Shown here: positions 1 through 12,779 of the stretch, in pieces
Layout: each line of letters opens with the position of its first letter
How positions within the stretch are numbered: the stretch's first letter is position 1
Assembly: GCA_963978895.1 (NCBI GenBank)
Contig: OZ022239.1
Location: 51,160,213 to 51,224,212, forward strand
DNA: 64,000 nt
From: Erpobdella octoculata
Taxonomy: Eukaryota > Annelida > Clitellata > Hirudinida > Erpobdellidae
Reading direction: 5' to 3'
Translations under genes and position numbers: made by a program
The notes under the pieces: model-generated
Database searches by the model: none
What the model was told of the DNA's origin: nothing
The model's input: only the letters and a program-made list of their open reading frames with translations

Positions 1-198
1 AACTCGATGCGCTGATCACGAAAATCAAGTCAGTATTGCTCTACGACCCACCGTTTAGGCGCTAGAACGAAAAAAAGAGTCGATGATTTGAGTGATCACA
101 GAATAAGGTCCTTTTTGCTCTAGGACGAACCGTTTAGCCGCTAGAGCGATTTTAAGTTTTAGATAAAAATTAAATTTTTTTTACTTGTATTCTTATAG
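1..198 (+). repeat. Representative satellite monomer: two half-units plus A/T linker
   Basis: This copy shows the monomer's internal plan. Half-unit 1 carries TCGATG (4-9), GATCAC (14-19) and a 32-bp element at 38-69. Half-unit 2 carries TCGATG (80-85), GATCAC (94-99) and a related 32-bp element at 117-148. The two 32-bp elements match at 27 of 32 positions and share the core ACCGTTTAG. The landmarks repeat at an offset of 76-80 bp, so the monomer looks like an old duplication of a unit of about 77 bp (inference). The second element is bounded by the inverted pair GCTCTAG (117-123) and CTAGAGC (141-147). GTGATCAC at 92-99 is a perfect 8-bp palindrome. An A/T linker of about 50 bp (149-198) completes the monomer. 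Whether any of these motifs binds a protein is unknown. Confidence 0.85.
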
Positions 199-540
199 AA
201 CTCGATGCGCTGATCACGAAAATCAAGTCAGTATTGCTCTACGACCCACCGTTTAGGCGCTAGAACGAAAAAAAGAGTCGATGATTTGAGTGATCACAGA
301 ATAAGGTCCTTTTTGCTCTAGGACGAACCGTTTAGCCGCTAGAGCGATTTTAAGTTTTAGATAAAAATTAAATTTTTTTTTACTTGTATTCTTATAGAAC
401 TCGATGCGCTGATCACGAAAATCAAGTCAGTATTGCTCTACGACCCACCGTTTAGGCGCTAGAACGAAAAAAAGAGTCGATGATTTGAGTGATCACAGAA
501 TAAGGTCCTTTTTGCTCTAGGACGAACCGTTTAGCCGCTA

Positions 541-607
541 GAGCGATTTTAAGTTTTAGATAAAAATTAAAAAAAATTAAAATTATTTTGAACTTGTATT
601 CTTATAG
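541..607 (+). repeat. Example of the long A/T linker class
   Basis: Two main linker types separate the GC-rich elements. The short type reads TTAAATTTTTTTTACTTG, with small homopolymer changes, and gives monomers of about 198-200 bp. The long type contains ATTAAAATTATTTTGAACTTG and gives about 210 bp. This example, with a rare run of eight A's before the ATTAAAATT segment, is a private marker that reappears at about 52290-52330. The two types alternate in recurring orders, which makes them useful for tracing block duplications. Minor forms (TTAAAAATTTTTTTAC, TTAAAAAATTTTTTAC) are concentrated between about 24 and 36 kb and in their mirror in block B. Confidence 0.8.
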
Positions 608-3600
608 AACTCGATGCGCTGATCACGAAAATCAAGTCAGTATTGCTCTACGACCCACCGTTTAGGCGCTAGAACGAAAAAAAGAGTCGATGATTTGAGT
701 GATCACAGAATAAGGTCCTTTTTGCTCTAGGACGAACCGTTTAGCCGCTAGAGCGATTTTAAGTTTTAGATAAAAATTAAATTTTTTTTTACTTGTATTC
801 TTATAAAACTCGATGCGTTGATCACGAAAATCAAGTCAGTATTGCTCTACGACCCACCGTTTAGGCGCTAGAACGAAAAAAAGAGTCGATGATTTGAGTG
901 ATCACAGAATAAGGTCTATTTTGCTCTAGGACGAACCGTTTAGCCGCTAGAGCGATTTTAAGTTTTAGATAAAAATTAATTTTTTTTTACTTGTATTCTT
1001 ATAGAACTCGATGCGCTGATCACGAAAATCAAGTCAGTATTGCTCTACGACCCACCGTTTAGGCGCTAGAACGGAAAAAAGAGTCGATGATTTGAGTGAT
1101 CACAAAATAATGTCCTTTTTGCTCTAGGACGAACCGTTTAGCCGCTAGAGCGATTTTAAGTTTTAGATAAAAATTTAAAAAAATTAAAATTATTTTGAAC
1201 TTGTATTCTTATAGAACTCGATGCCCTGATCACGAAAATCAAGTCAGTATTGCTCTACGACCCACCGTTTAGGCGCTAGAACGAAAAAAAGAGTCGATGA
1301 TTTGAGTGATCACAGAATAAGGTCCTTTTTGCTCTAGGACGAACCGTTTAGCCGCTAGAGCGATTTTAAGTTTTAGATAAAAATTTAAAAAAATTAAAAT
1401 TATTTTGAACTTGTATTCTTATAGAACTCGATGCGCTGATCACGAAAATCAAGTCAGTATTGCTTTACGACCCACCGTTTAGGCGCTAGAACGAGAAAAA
1501 GAGTCGATGATTTGAGTGATCACAGAATAAGGTCCTTTTTGCTCTAGGACGAACCGTTTAGCCGCTAGAGCGATTTTAAGTTTTAGATAAAAATTAATTT
1601 TTTTTTTACTTGTATTCTTATAGAACTCGATGCGCTGATCACGAAAATCAAGTCAGTATTGCTCTACGACCCACCGTTTAGGCGCTAGAACGAAAAAAAG
1701 AGTCGATGATTTGAGTGATCACAGAATAAGGTCCTTTTTGCTCTAGGACGAACCGTTTAGCCGCTAGAGCGATTTTAAGTTTTAGATAAAAATTTAAAAA
1801 AATTAAAATTATTTTGAACTTGTATTCTTATAGAACTCGATGCGCTGATCACGAAAATCAAGTCAGTATTGCTCTACGACCCACCGTTTAGGCGCTAGAA
1901 CGAAAAAAAGAGTCGATGATTTGAGTGATCACAGAATAAGGTCCTTTTTGCTCTAGGACGAACCGTTTAGCCGCTAGAGCGATTTTAAGTTTTAGATAAA
2001 AATTAAATTTTTTTTTACTTGTATTCTTATAAAACTCGATGCGCTGATCACGAAAATCATGTCAGTATTGCTCTACGACCCACCGTTTAGGCGCTAGAAC
2101 GAAAAAAAGAGTCGATGATTTGAGTGATCACAGAATAAGGTCTATTTTGCTCTAGGACGAACCGTTTAGCCGCTAGAGCGATTTTAAGTTTTAGATAAAA
2201 ATTAATTTTTTTTTACTTGTATTCTTATAGAACTCGATGCGCTGATCACGAAAATCAAGTCAGTATTGCTCTACGACCCACCGTTTAGGCGCTAGAACGG
2301 AAAAAAGAGTCGATGATTTGAGTGATCACAAAATAAGGTCCTTTTTGCTCTAGGACGAACCGTTTAGCCGCTAGAGCGATTTTAAGTTTTAGATAAAAAT
2401 TTAAAAAAATTAAAATTATTTTGAACTTGTATTCTTATAGAACTCGATGCCTTGATCACGAAAATCAAGTCAGTATTGCTCTACGACCCACCGTTTAGGC
2501 GCTAGAACGAAAAAAAGAGTCGATGATTTGAGTGATCACAGAATAAGGTCCTTTTTGCTCTAGGACGAACCGTTTAGCCGCTAGAGCGATTTTAAGTTTT
2601 AGATAAAAATTTAAAAAAATTAAAATTATTTTGAACTTGTATTCTTATAGAACTCGATGCGCTGATCACGAAAATCAAGTCAGTATTGCTTTACGACCCA
2701 CCGTTTAGGCGCTAGAACGAGAAAAAGAGTCGATGATTTGAGTGATCACAGAATAAGGTCCTTTTTGCTCTAGGACGAACCGTTTAGCCGCTAGAGCGAT
2801 TTTAAGTTTTAGATAAAAATTAATTTTTTTTTTACTTGTATTCTTATAGAACTCGATGCGCTGATCACGAAAATCAAGTCAGTATTGCTCTACGACCCAC
2901 CGTTTAGGCGCTAGAACGAAAAAAAGAGTCGATGATTTGAGTGATCACAGAATAAGGTCCTTTTTGCTCTAGGACGAACCGTTTAGCCGCTAGAGCGATT
3001 TTAAGTTTTAGATAAAAATTTAAAAAAATTAAAATTATTTTGAACTTGTATTCTTATAGAACTCAATGCGCTGATCACGAAAATCAAGTCAGGTTTGCTC
3101 TACGACTCACCGTTTAGGCGCAAAAACGAAAAAAAGAGTCGATGATTTGAGTGATCACAGAATAAGGTCCTTTTTGCTCTAGGACAAACCGTTTAGCCGC
3201 TAGAGCGATTTTAAGTTTTAGATAAAAATTAAATTTTTTTTACTTGTATTCTTATAGAACTCGATGCGCTGATCACGAAAATCAAGTCAGTATTGCTCTA
3301 CGACCCACCGTTTAGGCGCTAGAACGGAAAAAAGAGTCGATGATTTGAGTGATCACAGAATAAGGTCCTTTTTGCTCTAGGACGAACCGTTTAGCCGCTA
3401 GAGCGATTTTAAGTTTTAGATAAAAATTAAATTTTTTTTTACTTTTATTCTTATAGAACTCGATGCGCTGATCACGAAAATCAAGTCAGTATTGCTCTAC
3501 GACTCACCGTTTAGGCGCTAGAACGAAAAAAAGAGTCGATGACTTGAGTGATCACAGAATAAGGTCCTTTTTGCTCTAGGACGAACCGTTTAGCCGCTAG

Positions 3601-6540
3601 AGCGATTTTAAGTTTTAGATAAAAATTTAAAAAAATTAAAATTATTTTGAACTTGTATTCTTATAGAACTCGATGCGCTGATCACGAAAATCAAGTCAGT
3701 ATTGCTCTACGACCCACCGTTTAGGCGCTAGAACGGAAAAAAGAGTCGATGATTTGAGTGATCACAGAATAAGGTCCTTTTTGCTCTAGGACGAACCGTT
3801 TAGCCGCTAGAGCGATTTTAAGTTTTAGATAAAAATTAAATTTTTTTTACTTGTATTCTTATAGAACTCGATGCGCTGATCACGAAAATCAAGTCAGTAT
3901 TGCTCTACGACCCACCGTTTAGGCGCTAGAACGAAAAAAAGAGTCGATGATTTGAGTGATCACAGAATAAGGTCCTTTTTGCTCTAGGACGAACCGTTTA
4001 GCCGCTAGAGCGATTTTAAGTTTTAGATAAAAATTAAATTTTTTTTTACTTGTATTCTTATAGAACTCGATGCGCTGATCACGAAAATCAAGTCAGTATT
4101 GCTCTACGACCCACCGTTTAGGCGCTAGAACGAAAAAAAGAGTCGATGATTTGAGTGATCACAGAATAAGGTCCTTTTTGCTCTAGGACGAACCGTTTAG
4201 CCGCTAGAGCGATTTTAAGTTTTAGATAAAAATTAAAATTTTTTTTACTTGTATTCTTATAGAACTCGATGCGCTGATCACGAAAATCAAGTCAGTATCG
4301 CTCTACGACCCACCGTTTAGGCGCTAGAACGAAAAAAAGAGTCGATGATTTGAGTGATCACAGAATAAGGTACTTTTTGCTCTAGGACGAACCGTTTAGC
4401 CGCTAGAGCGATTTTAAGTTTTAGATAAAAATTTAAAAAAATTAAAATTATTTTGAACTTGTATTCTTATAGAACTCGATGCGCTGATCACGAAAATCAA
4501 GTCAGTATTGCTCTACGACCCACCGTTTAGGCGCTAGAACGAAAAAAAGAGTCGATGATTTGAGTGATCACAGAATAAGGTCCTTTTTGCTCTAGGACGA
4601 ACCGTTTAGCCGCTAGAGCGATTTTAAGTTTTAGATAAAAATTAAATTTTTTTTACTTGTATTCTTATAGAACTCGATGCGCTGATCACGAAAATCAAGT
4701 CAGTATTGCTCTACGACCCACCGTTTAGGCGCTAGAACGAAAAAAAGAGTCGATGATTTGAGTGATCACAGAATAAGGTCCTTTTTGCTCTAGGACGAAC
4801 CGTTTAGCCGATAGAGCGATTTTAAGTTTTAGATAAAAATTAAATTTTTTTTTACTTGTATTCTTATAGAACTCGATGCGCTGATCACGAAAATCAAGTC
4901 AGTATTGCTCTACGACCCACCGTTTAGGCGCTAGAACGAAAAAAAGAGTCGATGATTTGAGTGATCACAGAATAAGGTCCTTTTTGCTCTAGGACGAACC
5001 GTTTAGCCGCTAGGGCGATTTTAAGTTTTAGATAAAAATTAAATTTTTTTTACTTGTATTCTTATAGAACTCGATGCGCTGATCACGAAAATCAAGTCAG
5101 TATTGCTCTACGACCCACCGTTTAGGCGCTAGAACGGAAAAAAGAGTCGATGATTTGAGTGATCACAGAATAAGGTCCTTTTTGCTCTAGGACGAACCGT
5201 TTAGCCGCTAGAGCGATTTTAAGTTTTAGATAAAAATTTAAAAAAATTAAAATTATTTTGAACTTGTATTCTTATAGAACTCGATGCGCTGATCACGAAA
5301 ATCAAGTCAGTATTGCTCTACGACCCACCGTTTAGGCGCTAGAACGAAAAAAAGAGTCGATGATTTGAGTGATCACAGAATAAGGTCCTTTTTGCTCTAG
5401 GACGAACCGTTTAGCCGCTAGAGCGATTTTAAGTTTTAGATAAAAATTAAATTTTTTTTTACTTGTATTCTTATAAAACTCGATGCGCTGATCACGAAAA
5501 TCAAGTCAGTATTGCTCTACGACCCACCGTTTAGGCGCTAGAACGAAAAAAAGAGTCGATGATTTGAGTGATCACAGAATAAGGTCTATTTTGCTCTAGG
5601 ACGAACCGTTTAGCCGCTAGAGCGATTTTAAGTTTTAGATAAAAATTAATTTTTTTTTACTTGTATTCTTATAGAACTCGATGCGCTGATCACGAAAATC
5701 AAGTCAGTATTGCTCTACGACCCACCGTTTAGGCGCTAGAACGGAAAAAAGAGTCGATGATTTGAGTGATCACAAAATAATGTCCTTTTTGCTCTAGGAC
5801 GAACCGTTTAGCCGCTAGAGCGATTTTAAGTTTTAGATAAAAATTTAAAAAAATTAAAATTATTTTGAACTTGTATTCTTATAGAACTCGATGCCCTGAT
5901 CACGAAAATCAAGTCAGTATTGCTCTACGACCCACCGTTTAGGCGCTAGAACGAAAAAAAGAGTCGATGATTTGAGTGATCACAGAATAAGGTCCTTTTT
6001 GCTCTAGGACGAACCGTTTAGCCGCTAGAGCGATTTTAAGTTTTAGATAAAAATTTAAAAAAATTAAAATTATTTTGAACTTGTATTCTTATAGAACTCG
6101 ATGCGCTGATCACGAAAATCAAGTCAGTATTGCTTTACGACCCACCGTTTAGGCGCTAGAACGAGAAAAAGAGTCGATGATTTGAGTGATCACAGAATAA
6201 GGTCCTTTTTGCTCTAGGACGAACCGTTTAGCCGCTAGAGCGATTTTAAGTTTTAGATAAAAATTAATTTTTTTTTTACTTGTATTCTTATAGAACTCGA
6301 TGCGCTGATCACGAAAATCAAGTCAGTATTGCTCTACGACCCACCGTTTAGGCGCTAGAACGAAAAAAAGAGTCGATGATTTGAGTGATCACAGAATAAG
6401 GTCCTTTTTGCTCTAGGACGAACCGTTTAGCCGCTAGAGCGATTTTAAGTTTTAGATAAAAATTTAAAAAAATTAAAATTATTTTGAACTTGTATTCTTA
6501 TAGAACTCGATGCGCTGATCACGAAAATCAAGTCAGTATT
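600..6540 (+). repeat. Nested higher-order repeats near the left edge (offsets 1,226 and 4,670 bp)
   Basis: Rare variants recur in the same order at fixed distances. The GGTCTATTTT variant lies at 913, 2139 and 5583. The ATAATGTCC variant near 1106 recurs near 5776, and GCTTTACGAC at about 1461 recurs near 2688 and 6131. The first interval (1,226 bp, six monomers) looks like a local tandem duplication. The 4,670-bp offset links about 600-1870 to 5270-6540. The copies are not identical: CGATGCGTTGATC occurs only at about 810, not in its 4,670-bp partner. Confidence 0.75.
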
Positions 6541-8344
6541 GCTTTACGACCCACCGTTTAGGCGCTAGAACGAGAAAAAGAGTCGATGATTTGAGTGATC
6601 ACAGAATAAGGTCCTTTTTGCTCTAGGACGAACCGTTTAGCCGCTAGAGCGATTTTAAGTTTTAGATAAAAATTAATTTTTTTTTTACTTGTATTCTTAT
6701 AGAACTCGATGCGCTGATCACGAAAATCAAGTCAGTATTGCTCTACGACCCACCGTTTAGGCGCTAGAACGAAAAAAAGAGTCGATGATTTGAGTGATCA
6801 CAGAATAAGGTCCTTTTTGCTCTAGGACGAACCGTTTAGCCGCTAGAGCGATTTTAAGTTTTAGATAAAAATTTAAAAAAATTAAAATTATTTTGAACTT
6901 GTATTCTTATAGAACTCAATGCGCTGATCACGAAAATCAAGTCAGGTTTGCTCTACGACTCACCGTTTAGGCGCAAAAACGAAAAAAAGAGTCGATGATT
7001 TGAGTGATCACAGAATAAGGTCCTTTTTGCTCTAGGACGAACCGTTTAGCCGCTAGAGCGATTTTAAGTTTTAGATAAAAATTAAATTTTTTTTACTTGT
7101 ATTCTTATAGAACTCGATGCGCTGATCACGAAAATCAAGTCAGTATTGCTCTACGACCCACCGTTTAGGCGCTAGAACGAAAAAAAGAGTCGATGATTTG
7201 AGTGATCACAGAATAAGGTCCTTTTTGCTCTAGGACGAACCGTTTAGCCGCTAGAGCGATTTTAAGTTTTAGATAAAAATTTAAAAAAATTAAAATTATT
7301 TTGAACTTGTATTCTTATAGAACTCGATGCCCTGATCACGAAAATCAAGTCAGTATTGCTCTACGACCCACCGTTTAGGCGCTAGAACGAAAAAAAGAGT
7401 CGATGATTTGAGTGATCACAGAATAAGGTCCTTTTTGCTCTAGGACGAACCGTTTAGCCGCTAGAGCGATTTTAAGTTTTAGATAAAAATTTAAAAAAAT
7501 TAAAATTATTTTGAACTTGTATTCTTATAGAACTCGATGCGCTGATCACGAAAATCAAGTCAGTATTGCTTTACGACCCACCGTTTAGGCGCTAGAACGA
7601 GAAAAAGAGTCGATGATTTGAGTGATCACAGAATAAGGTCCTTTTTGCTCTAGGACGAACCGTTTAGCCGCTAGAGCGATTTTAAGTTTTAGATAAAAAT
7701 TAATTTTTTTTTTACTTGTATTCTTATAGAACTCGATGCGCTGATCACGAAAATCAAGTCAGTATTGCTCTACGACCCACCGTTTAGGCGCTAGAACGAA
7801 AAAAAGAGTCGATGATTTGAGTGATCACAGAATAAGGTCCTTTTTGCTCTAGGACGAACCGTTTAGCCGCTAGAGCGATTTTAAGTTTTAGATAAAAATT
7901 TAAAAAAATTAAAATTATTTTGAACTTGTATTCTTATAGAACTCGATGCGCTGATCACGAAAATCAAGTCAGTATTGCTTTACGACCCACCGTTTAGGCG
8001 CTAGAACGAGAAAAAGAGTCGATGATTTGAGTGATCACAGAATAAGGTCCTTTTTGCTCTAGGACGAACCGTTTAGCCGCTAGAGCGATTTTAAGTTTTA
8101 GATAAAAATTAATTTTTTTTTTACTTGTATTCTTATAGAACTCGATGCGCTGATCACGAAAATCAAGTCAGTATTGCTCTACGACCCACCGTTTAGGCGC
8201 TAGAACGAAAAAAAGAGTCGATGATTTGAGTGATCACAGAATAAGGTCCTTTTTGCTCTAGGACGAACCGTTTAGCCGCTAGAGCGATTTTAAGTTTTAG
8301 ATAAAAATTTAAAAAAATTAAAATTATTTTGAACTTGTATTCTT

Positions 8345-8935
8345 ATAGAACTCAATGCGCTGATCACGAAAATCAAGTCAGGTTTGCTCTACGACTCACC
8401 GTTTAGGCGCAAAAACGAAAAAAAGAGTCGATGATTTGAGTGATCACAGAATAAGGTCCTTTTTGCTCTAGGACGAACCGTTTAGCCGCTAGAGCGATTT
8501 TAAGTTTTAGATAAAAATTAATTTTTTTTTTACTTGTATTCTTATAGAACTCGATGCGCTGATCACGAAAATCAAGTCAGTATTGCTCTACGACCCACCG
8601 TTTAGGCGCTAGAACGAAAAAAAGAGTCGATGATTTGAGTGATCACAGAATAAGGTCCTTTTTGCTCTAGGACGAACCGTTTAGCCGCTAGAGCGATTTT
8701 AAGTTTTAGATAAAAATTTAAAAAAATTAAAATTATTTTGAACTTGTATTCTTATAGAACTCAATGCGCTGATCACGAAAATCAAGTCAGGTTTGCTCTA
8801 CGACTCACCGTTTAGGCGCAAAAACGAAAAAAAGAGTCGATGATTTGAGTGATCACAGAATAAGGTCCTTTTTGCTCTAGGACGAACCGTTTAGCCGCTA
8901 GAGCGATTTTAAGTTTTAGATAAAAATTAAATTTT
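8345..8935 (+). repeat. 409-bp two-monomer tandem duplication
   Basis: A divergent monomer carrying CTCAATGCGC, CAGGTTTGCTC and GCGCAAAAACG appears twice in succession here, with CAATGC at 8353 and 8762 (409 bp apart) and one ordinary monomer between. In the otherwise collinear block C only one copy is present (CAATGC at 60086), so the offset between A and C changes from 51733 to 51324 at this point. This is a simple two-monomer gain in A or loss in C; direction cannot be told from the window. Confidence 0.85.
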
Positions 8936-10945
8936 TTTTACTTGTATTCTTATAGAACTCGATGCGCTGATCACGAAAATCAAGTCAGTATTGCTCTACG
9001 ACCCACCGTTTAGGCGCTAGAACGAAAAAAAGAGTCGATGATTTGAGTGATCACAGAATAAGGTCCTTTTTGCTCTAGGACGAACCGTTTAGCCGCTAGA
9101 GCGATTTTAAGTTTTAGATAAAAATTAAATTTTTTTTTACTTGTATTCTTATAGAACTCGATGCGCTGATCACGAAAATCAAGTCAGTATTGCTCTACGA
9201 CCCACCGTTTAGGCGCTAGAACGGAAAAAAGAGTCGATGATTTGAGTGATCACAGAATAAGGTCCTTTTTGCTCTAGGACGAACCGTTTAGCCGCTAGGG
9301 CGATTTTAAGTTTTAGATAAAAATTAAATTTTTTTTACTTGTATTCTTATAGAACTCGATGCGCTGATCACGAAAATCAAGTCAGTATTGCTCTACGACC
9401 CACCGTTTAGGCGCTAGAACGAAAAAAAGAGTCGATGATTTGAGTGATCACAGAATAAGGTCCTTTTTGCTCTAGGACGAACCGTTTAGCCGCTAGAGCG
9501 ATTTTAAGTTTTAGATAAAAATTTAAAAAAATTAAAATTATTTTGAACTTGTATTCTTATAGAACTCGATGCGCTGATCACGAAAATCAAGTCAGTATTG
9601 CTCTACGACCCACCGTTTAGGCGCTAGAACGAAAAAAAGAGTCGATGATTTGAGTGATCACAGAATAAGGTCCTTTTTGCTCTAGGACGAACCGTTTAGC
9701 CGCTAGAGCGATTTTAAGTTTTAGATAAAAATTAAATTTTTTTTTACTTGTATTCTTATAAAACTCGATGCGCTGATCACGAAAATCAAGTCAGTATTGC
9801 TCTACGACCCACCGTTTAGGCGCTAGAACGAAAAAAAGAGTCGATGATTTGAGTGATCACAGAATAAGGTCTATTTTGCTCTAGGACGAACCGTTTAGCC
9901 GCTAGAGCGATTTTAAGTTTTAGATAAAAATTAATTTTTTTTTACTTGTATTCTTATAGAACTCGATGCGCTGATCACGAAAATCAAGTCAGTATTGCTC
10001 TACGACCCACCGTTTAGGCGCTAGAACGGAAAAAAGAGTCGATGATTTGAGTGATCACAAAATAAGGTCCTTTTTGCTCTAGGACGAACCGTTTAGCCGC
10101 TAGAGCGATTTTAAGTTTTAGATAAAAATTTAAAAAAATTAAAATTATTTTGAACTTGTATTCTTATAGAACTCGATGCCCTGATCACGAAAATCAAGTC
10201 AGTATTGCTCTACGACCCACCGTTTAGGCGCTAGAACGGAAAAAAGAGTCGATGATTTGAGTGATCACAGAATAAGGTCCTTTTTGCTCTAGGACGAACC
10301 GTTTAGCCGCTAGAGCGATTTTAAGTTTTAGATAAAAATTTAAAAAAATTAAAATTATTTTGAACTTGTATTCTTATAGAACTCGATGCGCTGATCACGA
10401 AAATCAAGTCAGTATTGCTTTACGACCCACCGTTTAGGCGCTAGAACGAGAAAAAGAGTCGATGATTTGAGTGATCACAGAATAAGGTCCTTTTTGCTCT
10501 AGGACGAACCGTTTAGCCGCTAGAGCGATTTTAAGTTTTAGATAAAAATTAATTTTTTTTTTACTTGTATTCTTATAGAACTCGATGCGCTGATCACGAA
10601 AATCAAGTCAGTATTGCTCTACGACCCACCGTTTAGGCGCTAGAACGAAAAAAAGAGTCGATGATTTGAGTGATCACAGAATAAGGTCCTTTTTGCTCTA
10701 GGACGAACCGTTTAGCCGCTAGAGCGATTTTAAGTTTTAGATAAAAATTTAAAAAAATTAAAATTATTTTGAACTTGTATTCTTATAGAACTCAATGCGC
10801 TGATCACGAAAATCAAGTCAGGTTTGCTCTACGACTCACCGTTTAGGCGCTAGAACGAAAAAAAGAGTCGATGATTTGAGTGATCACAGAATAAGGTCCT
10901 TTTTGCTCTAGGACGAACCGTTTAGCCGCTAGAGCGATTTTAAGT
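8710..10945 (+). repeat. Segment duplicated at +9,536 bp (about 18245-20490)
   Basis: Variants in this stretch reappear in order 9,536 bp downstream: CAATGC 8762 to 18298, CTAGGGCG 9297 to 18833, GGTCTATTTT 9868 to 19404, and CTCAATGC 10793 to 20329. The match stops near 10945/20490 where the linkers differ. It is a dispersed duplication within the array rather than adjacent copies, so either other blocks were later inserted between them or exchange occurred between misaligned arrays. Confidence 0.75.
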
Positions 10946-12779
10946 TTTAGATAAAAATTTAAAAAAATTAAAATTATTTTGAACTTGTATTCTTATAGAA
11001 CTCGATGCGCTGATCACGAAAATCAAGTCAGTATTGCTCTACGACCCACCGTTTAGGCGCTAGAACGAAGAAAAGAGTCGATGATTTGAGTGATCACAGA
11101 ATAAGGTCCTTTTTGCTCTAGGACGAACCGTTTAGCCGCTAGAGCGATTTTAAGTTTTAGATAAAAATTAAATTTTTTTTACTTGTATTCTTATAGAACT
11201 CGATGCGCTGATCACGAAAATCAAGTCAGTATTGTTCTACGACCCACCGTTTAGGCGCTAGAACGGAAAAAAGAGTCGATGATTTGAGTGATCAGAGAAT
11301 AAGGTCCTTTTTGCTCTAGGACGAACCGTTTAGCCGCTAGAGCGATTTTAAGTTTTAGATAAAAATTTAAAAAAATTAAAATTATTTTGAACTTGTATTC
11401 TTATAGAACTCGATGCGCTGTTCACGAAAATCAAGTCAGTATTGCTCTACGACCCACCGTTTAGGCGCTAGAACGAAAAAAAGAGTCGATGATTTGAGTG
11501 ATCACAGAATAAGGTCCTTTTTGCTCTAGGACGAACCGTTTAGCCGCTAGAGCGATTTTAAGTTTTAGATAAAAATTAAATTTTTTTTTACTTGTATTCT
11601 TATAAAACTCGATGCGCTGATCACGAAAATCATGTCAGTATTGCTCTACGACCCACCGTTTAGGCGCTAGAACGAAAAAAAGAGTCGATGATTTGAGTGA
11701 TCACAGAATAAGGTCTATTTTGCTCTAGGACGAACCGTTTAGCCGCTAGAGCGATTTTAAGTTTTAGATAAAAATTAATTTTTTTTTACTTGTATTCTTA
11801 TAGAACTCGATGCGCTGATCACGAAAATCAAGTCAGTATTGCTCTACGACCCACCGTTTAGGCGCTAGAACGGAAAAAAGAGTCGATGATTTGAGTGATC
11901 ACAAAATAAGGTCCTTTTTGCTCTAGGACGAACCGTTTAGCCGCTAGAGCGATTTTAAGTTTTAGATAAAAATTTAAAAAAATTAAAATTATTTTGAACT
12001 TGTATTCTTATAGAACTCGATGCCCTGATCACGAAAATCAAGTCAGTATTGCTCTACGACCCACCGTTTAGGCGCTAGAACGAAAAAAAGAGTCGATGAT
12101 TTGAGTGATCACAGAATAAGGTCCTTTTTGCTCTAGGACGAACCGTTTAGCCGCTAGAGCGATTTTAAGTTTTAGATAAAAATTTAAAAAAATTAAAATT
12201 ATTTTGAACTTGTATTCTTATAGAACTCGATGCGCTGATCACGAAAATCAAGTCAGTATTGCTTTACGACCCACCGTTTAGGCGCTAGAACGAGAAAAAG
12301 AGTCGATGATTTGAGTGATCACAGAATAAGGTCCTTTTTGCTCTAGGACGAACCGTTTAGCCGCTAGAGCGATTTTAAGTTTTAGATAAAAATTAATTTT
12401 TTTTTTACTTGTATTCTTATAGAACTCGATGCGCTGATCACGAAAATCAAGTCAGTATTGCTCTACGACCCACCGTTTAGGCGCTAGAACGAAAAAAAGA
12501 GTCGATGATTTGAGTGATCACAGAATAAGGTCCTTTTTGCTCTAGGACGAACCGTTTAGCCGCTAGAGCGATTTTAAGTTTTAGATAAAAATTTAAAAAA
12601 ATTAAAATTATTTTGAACTTGTATTCTTATAGAACTCAATGCGCTGATCACGAAAATCAAGTCAGGTTTGCTCTACGACTCACCGTTTAGGCGCTAGAAC
12701 GAAAAAAAGAGTCGATGATTTGAGTGATCACAGAATAAGGTCCTTTTTGCTCTAGGACGAACCGTTTAGCCGCTAGAGC

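Noticed and set aside
117..148. Repeated stem-loops as transcription terminators or small RNA genes
   Set aside because: The 7-bp stem with a 17-nt loop is weak, occurs in every monomer, and has no associated gene or promoter. The T-rich tracts are part of the satellite linker.
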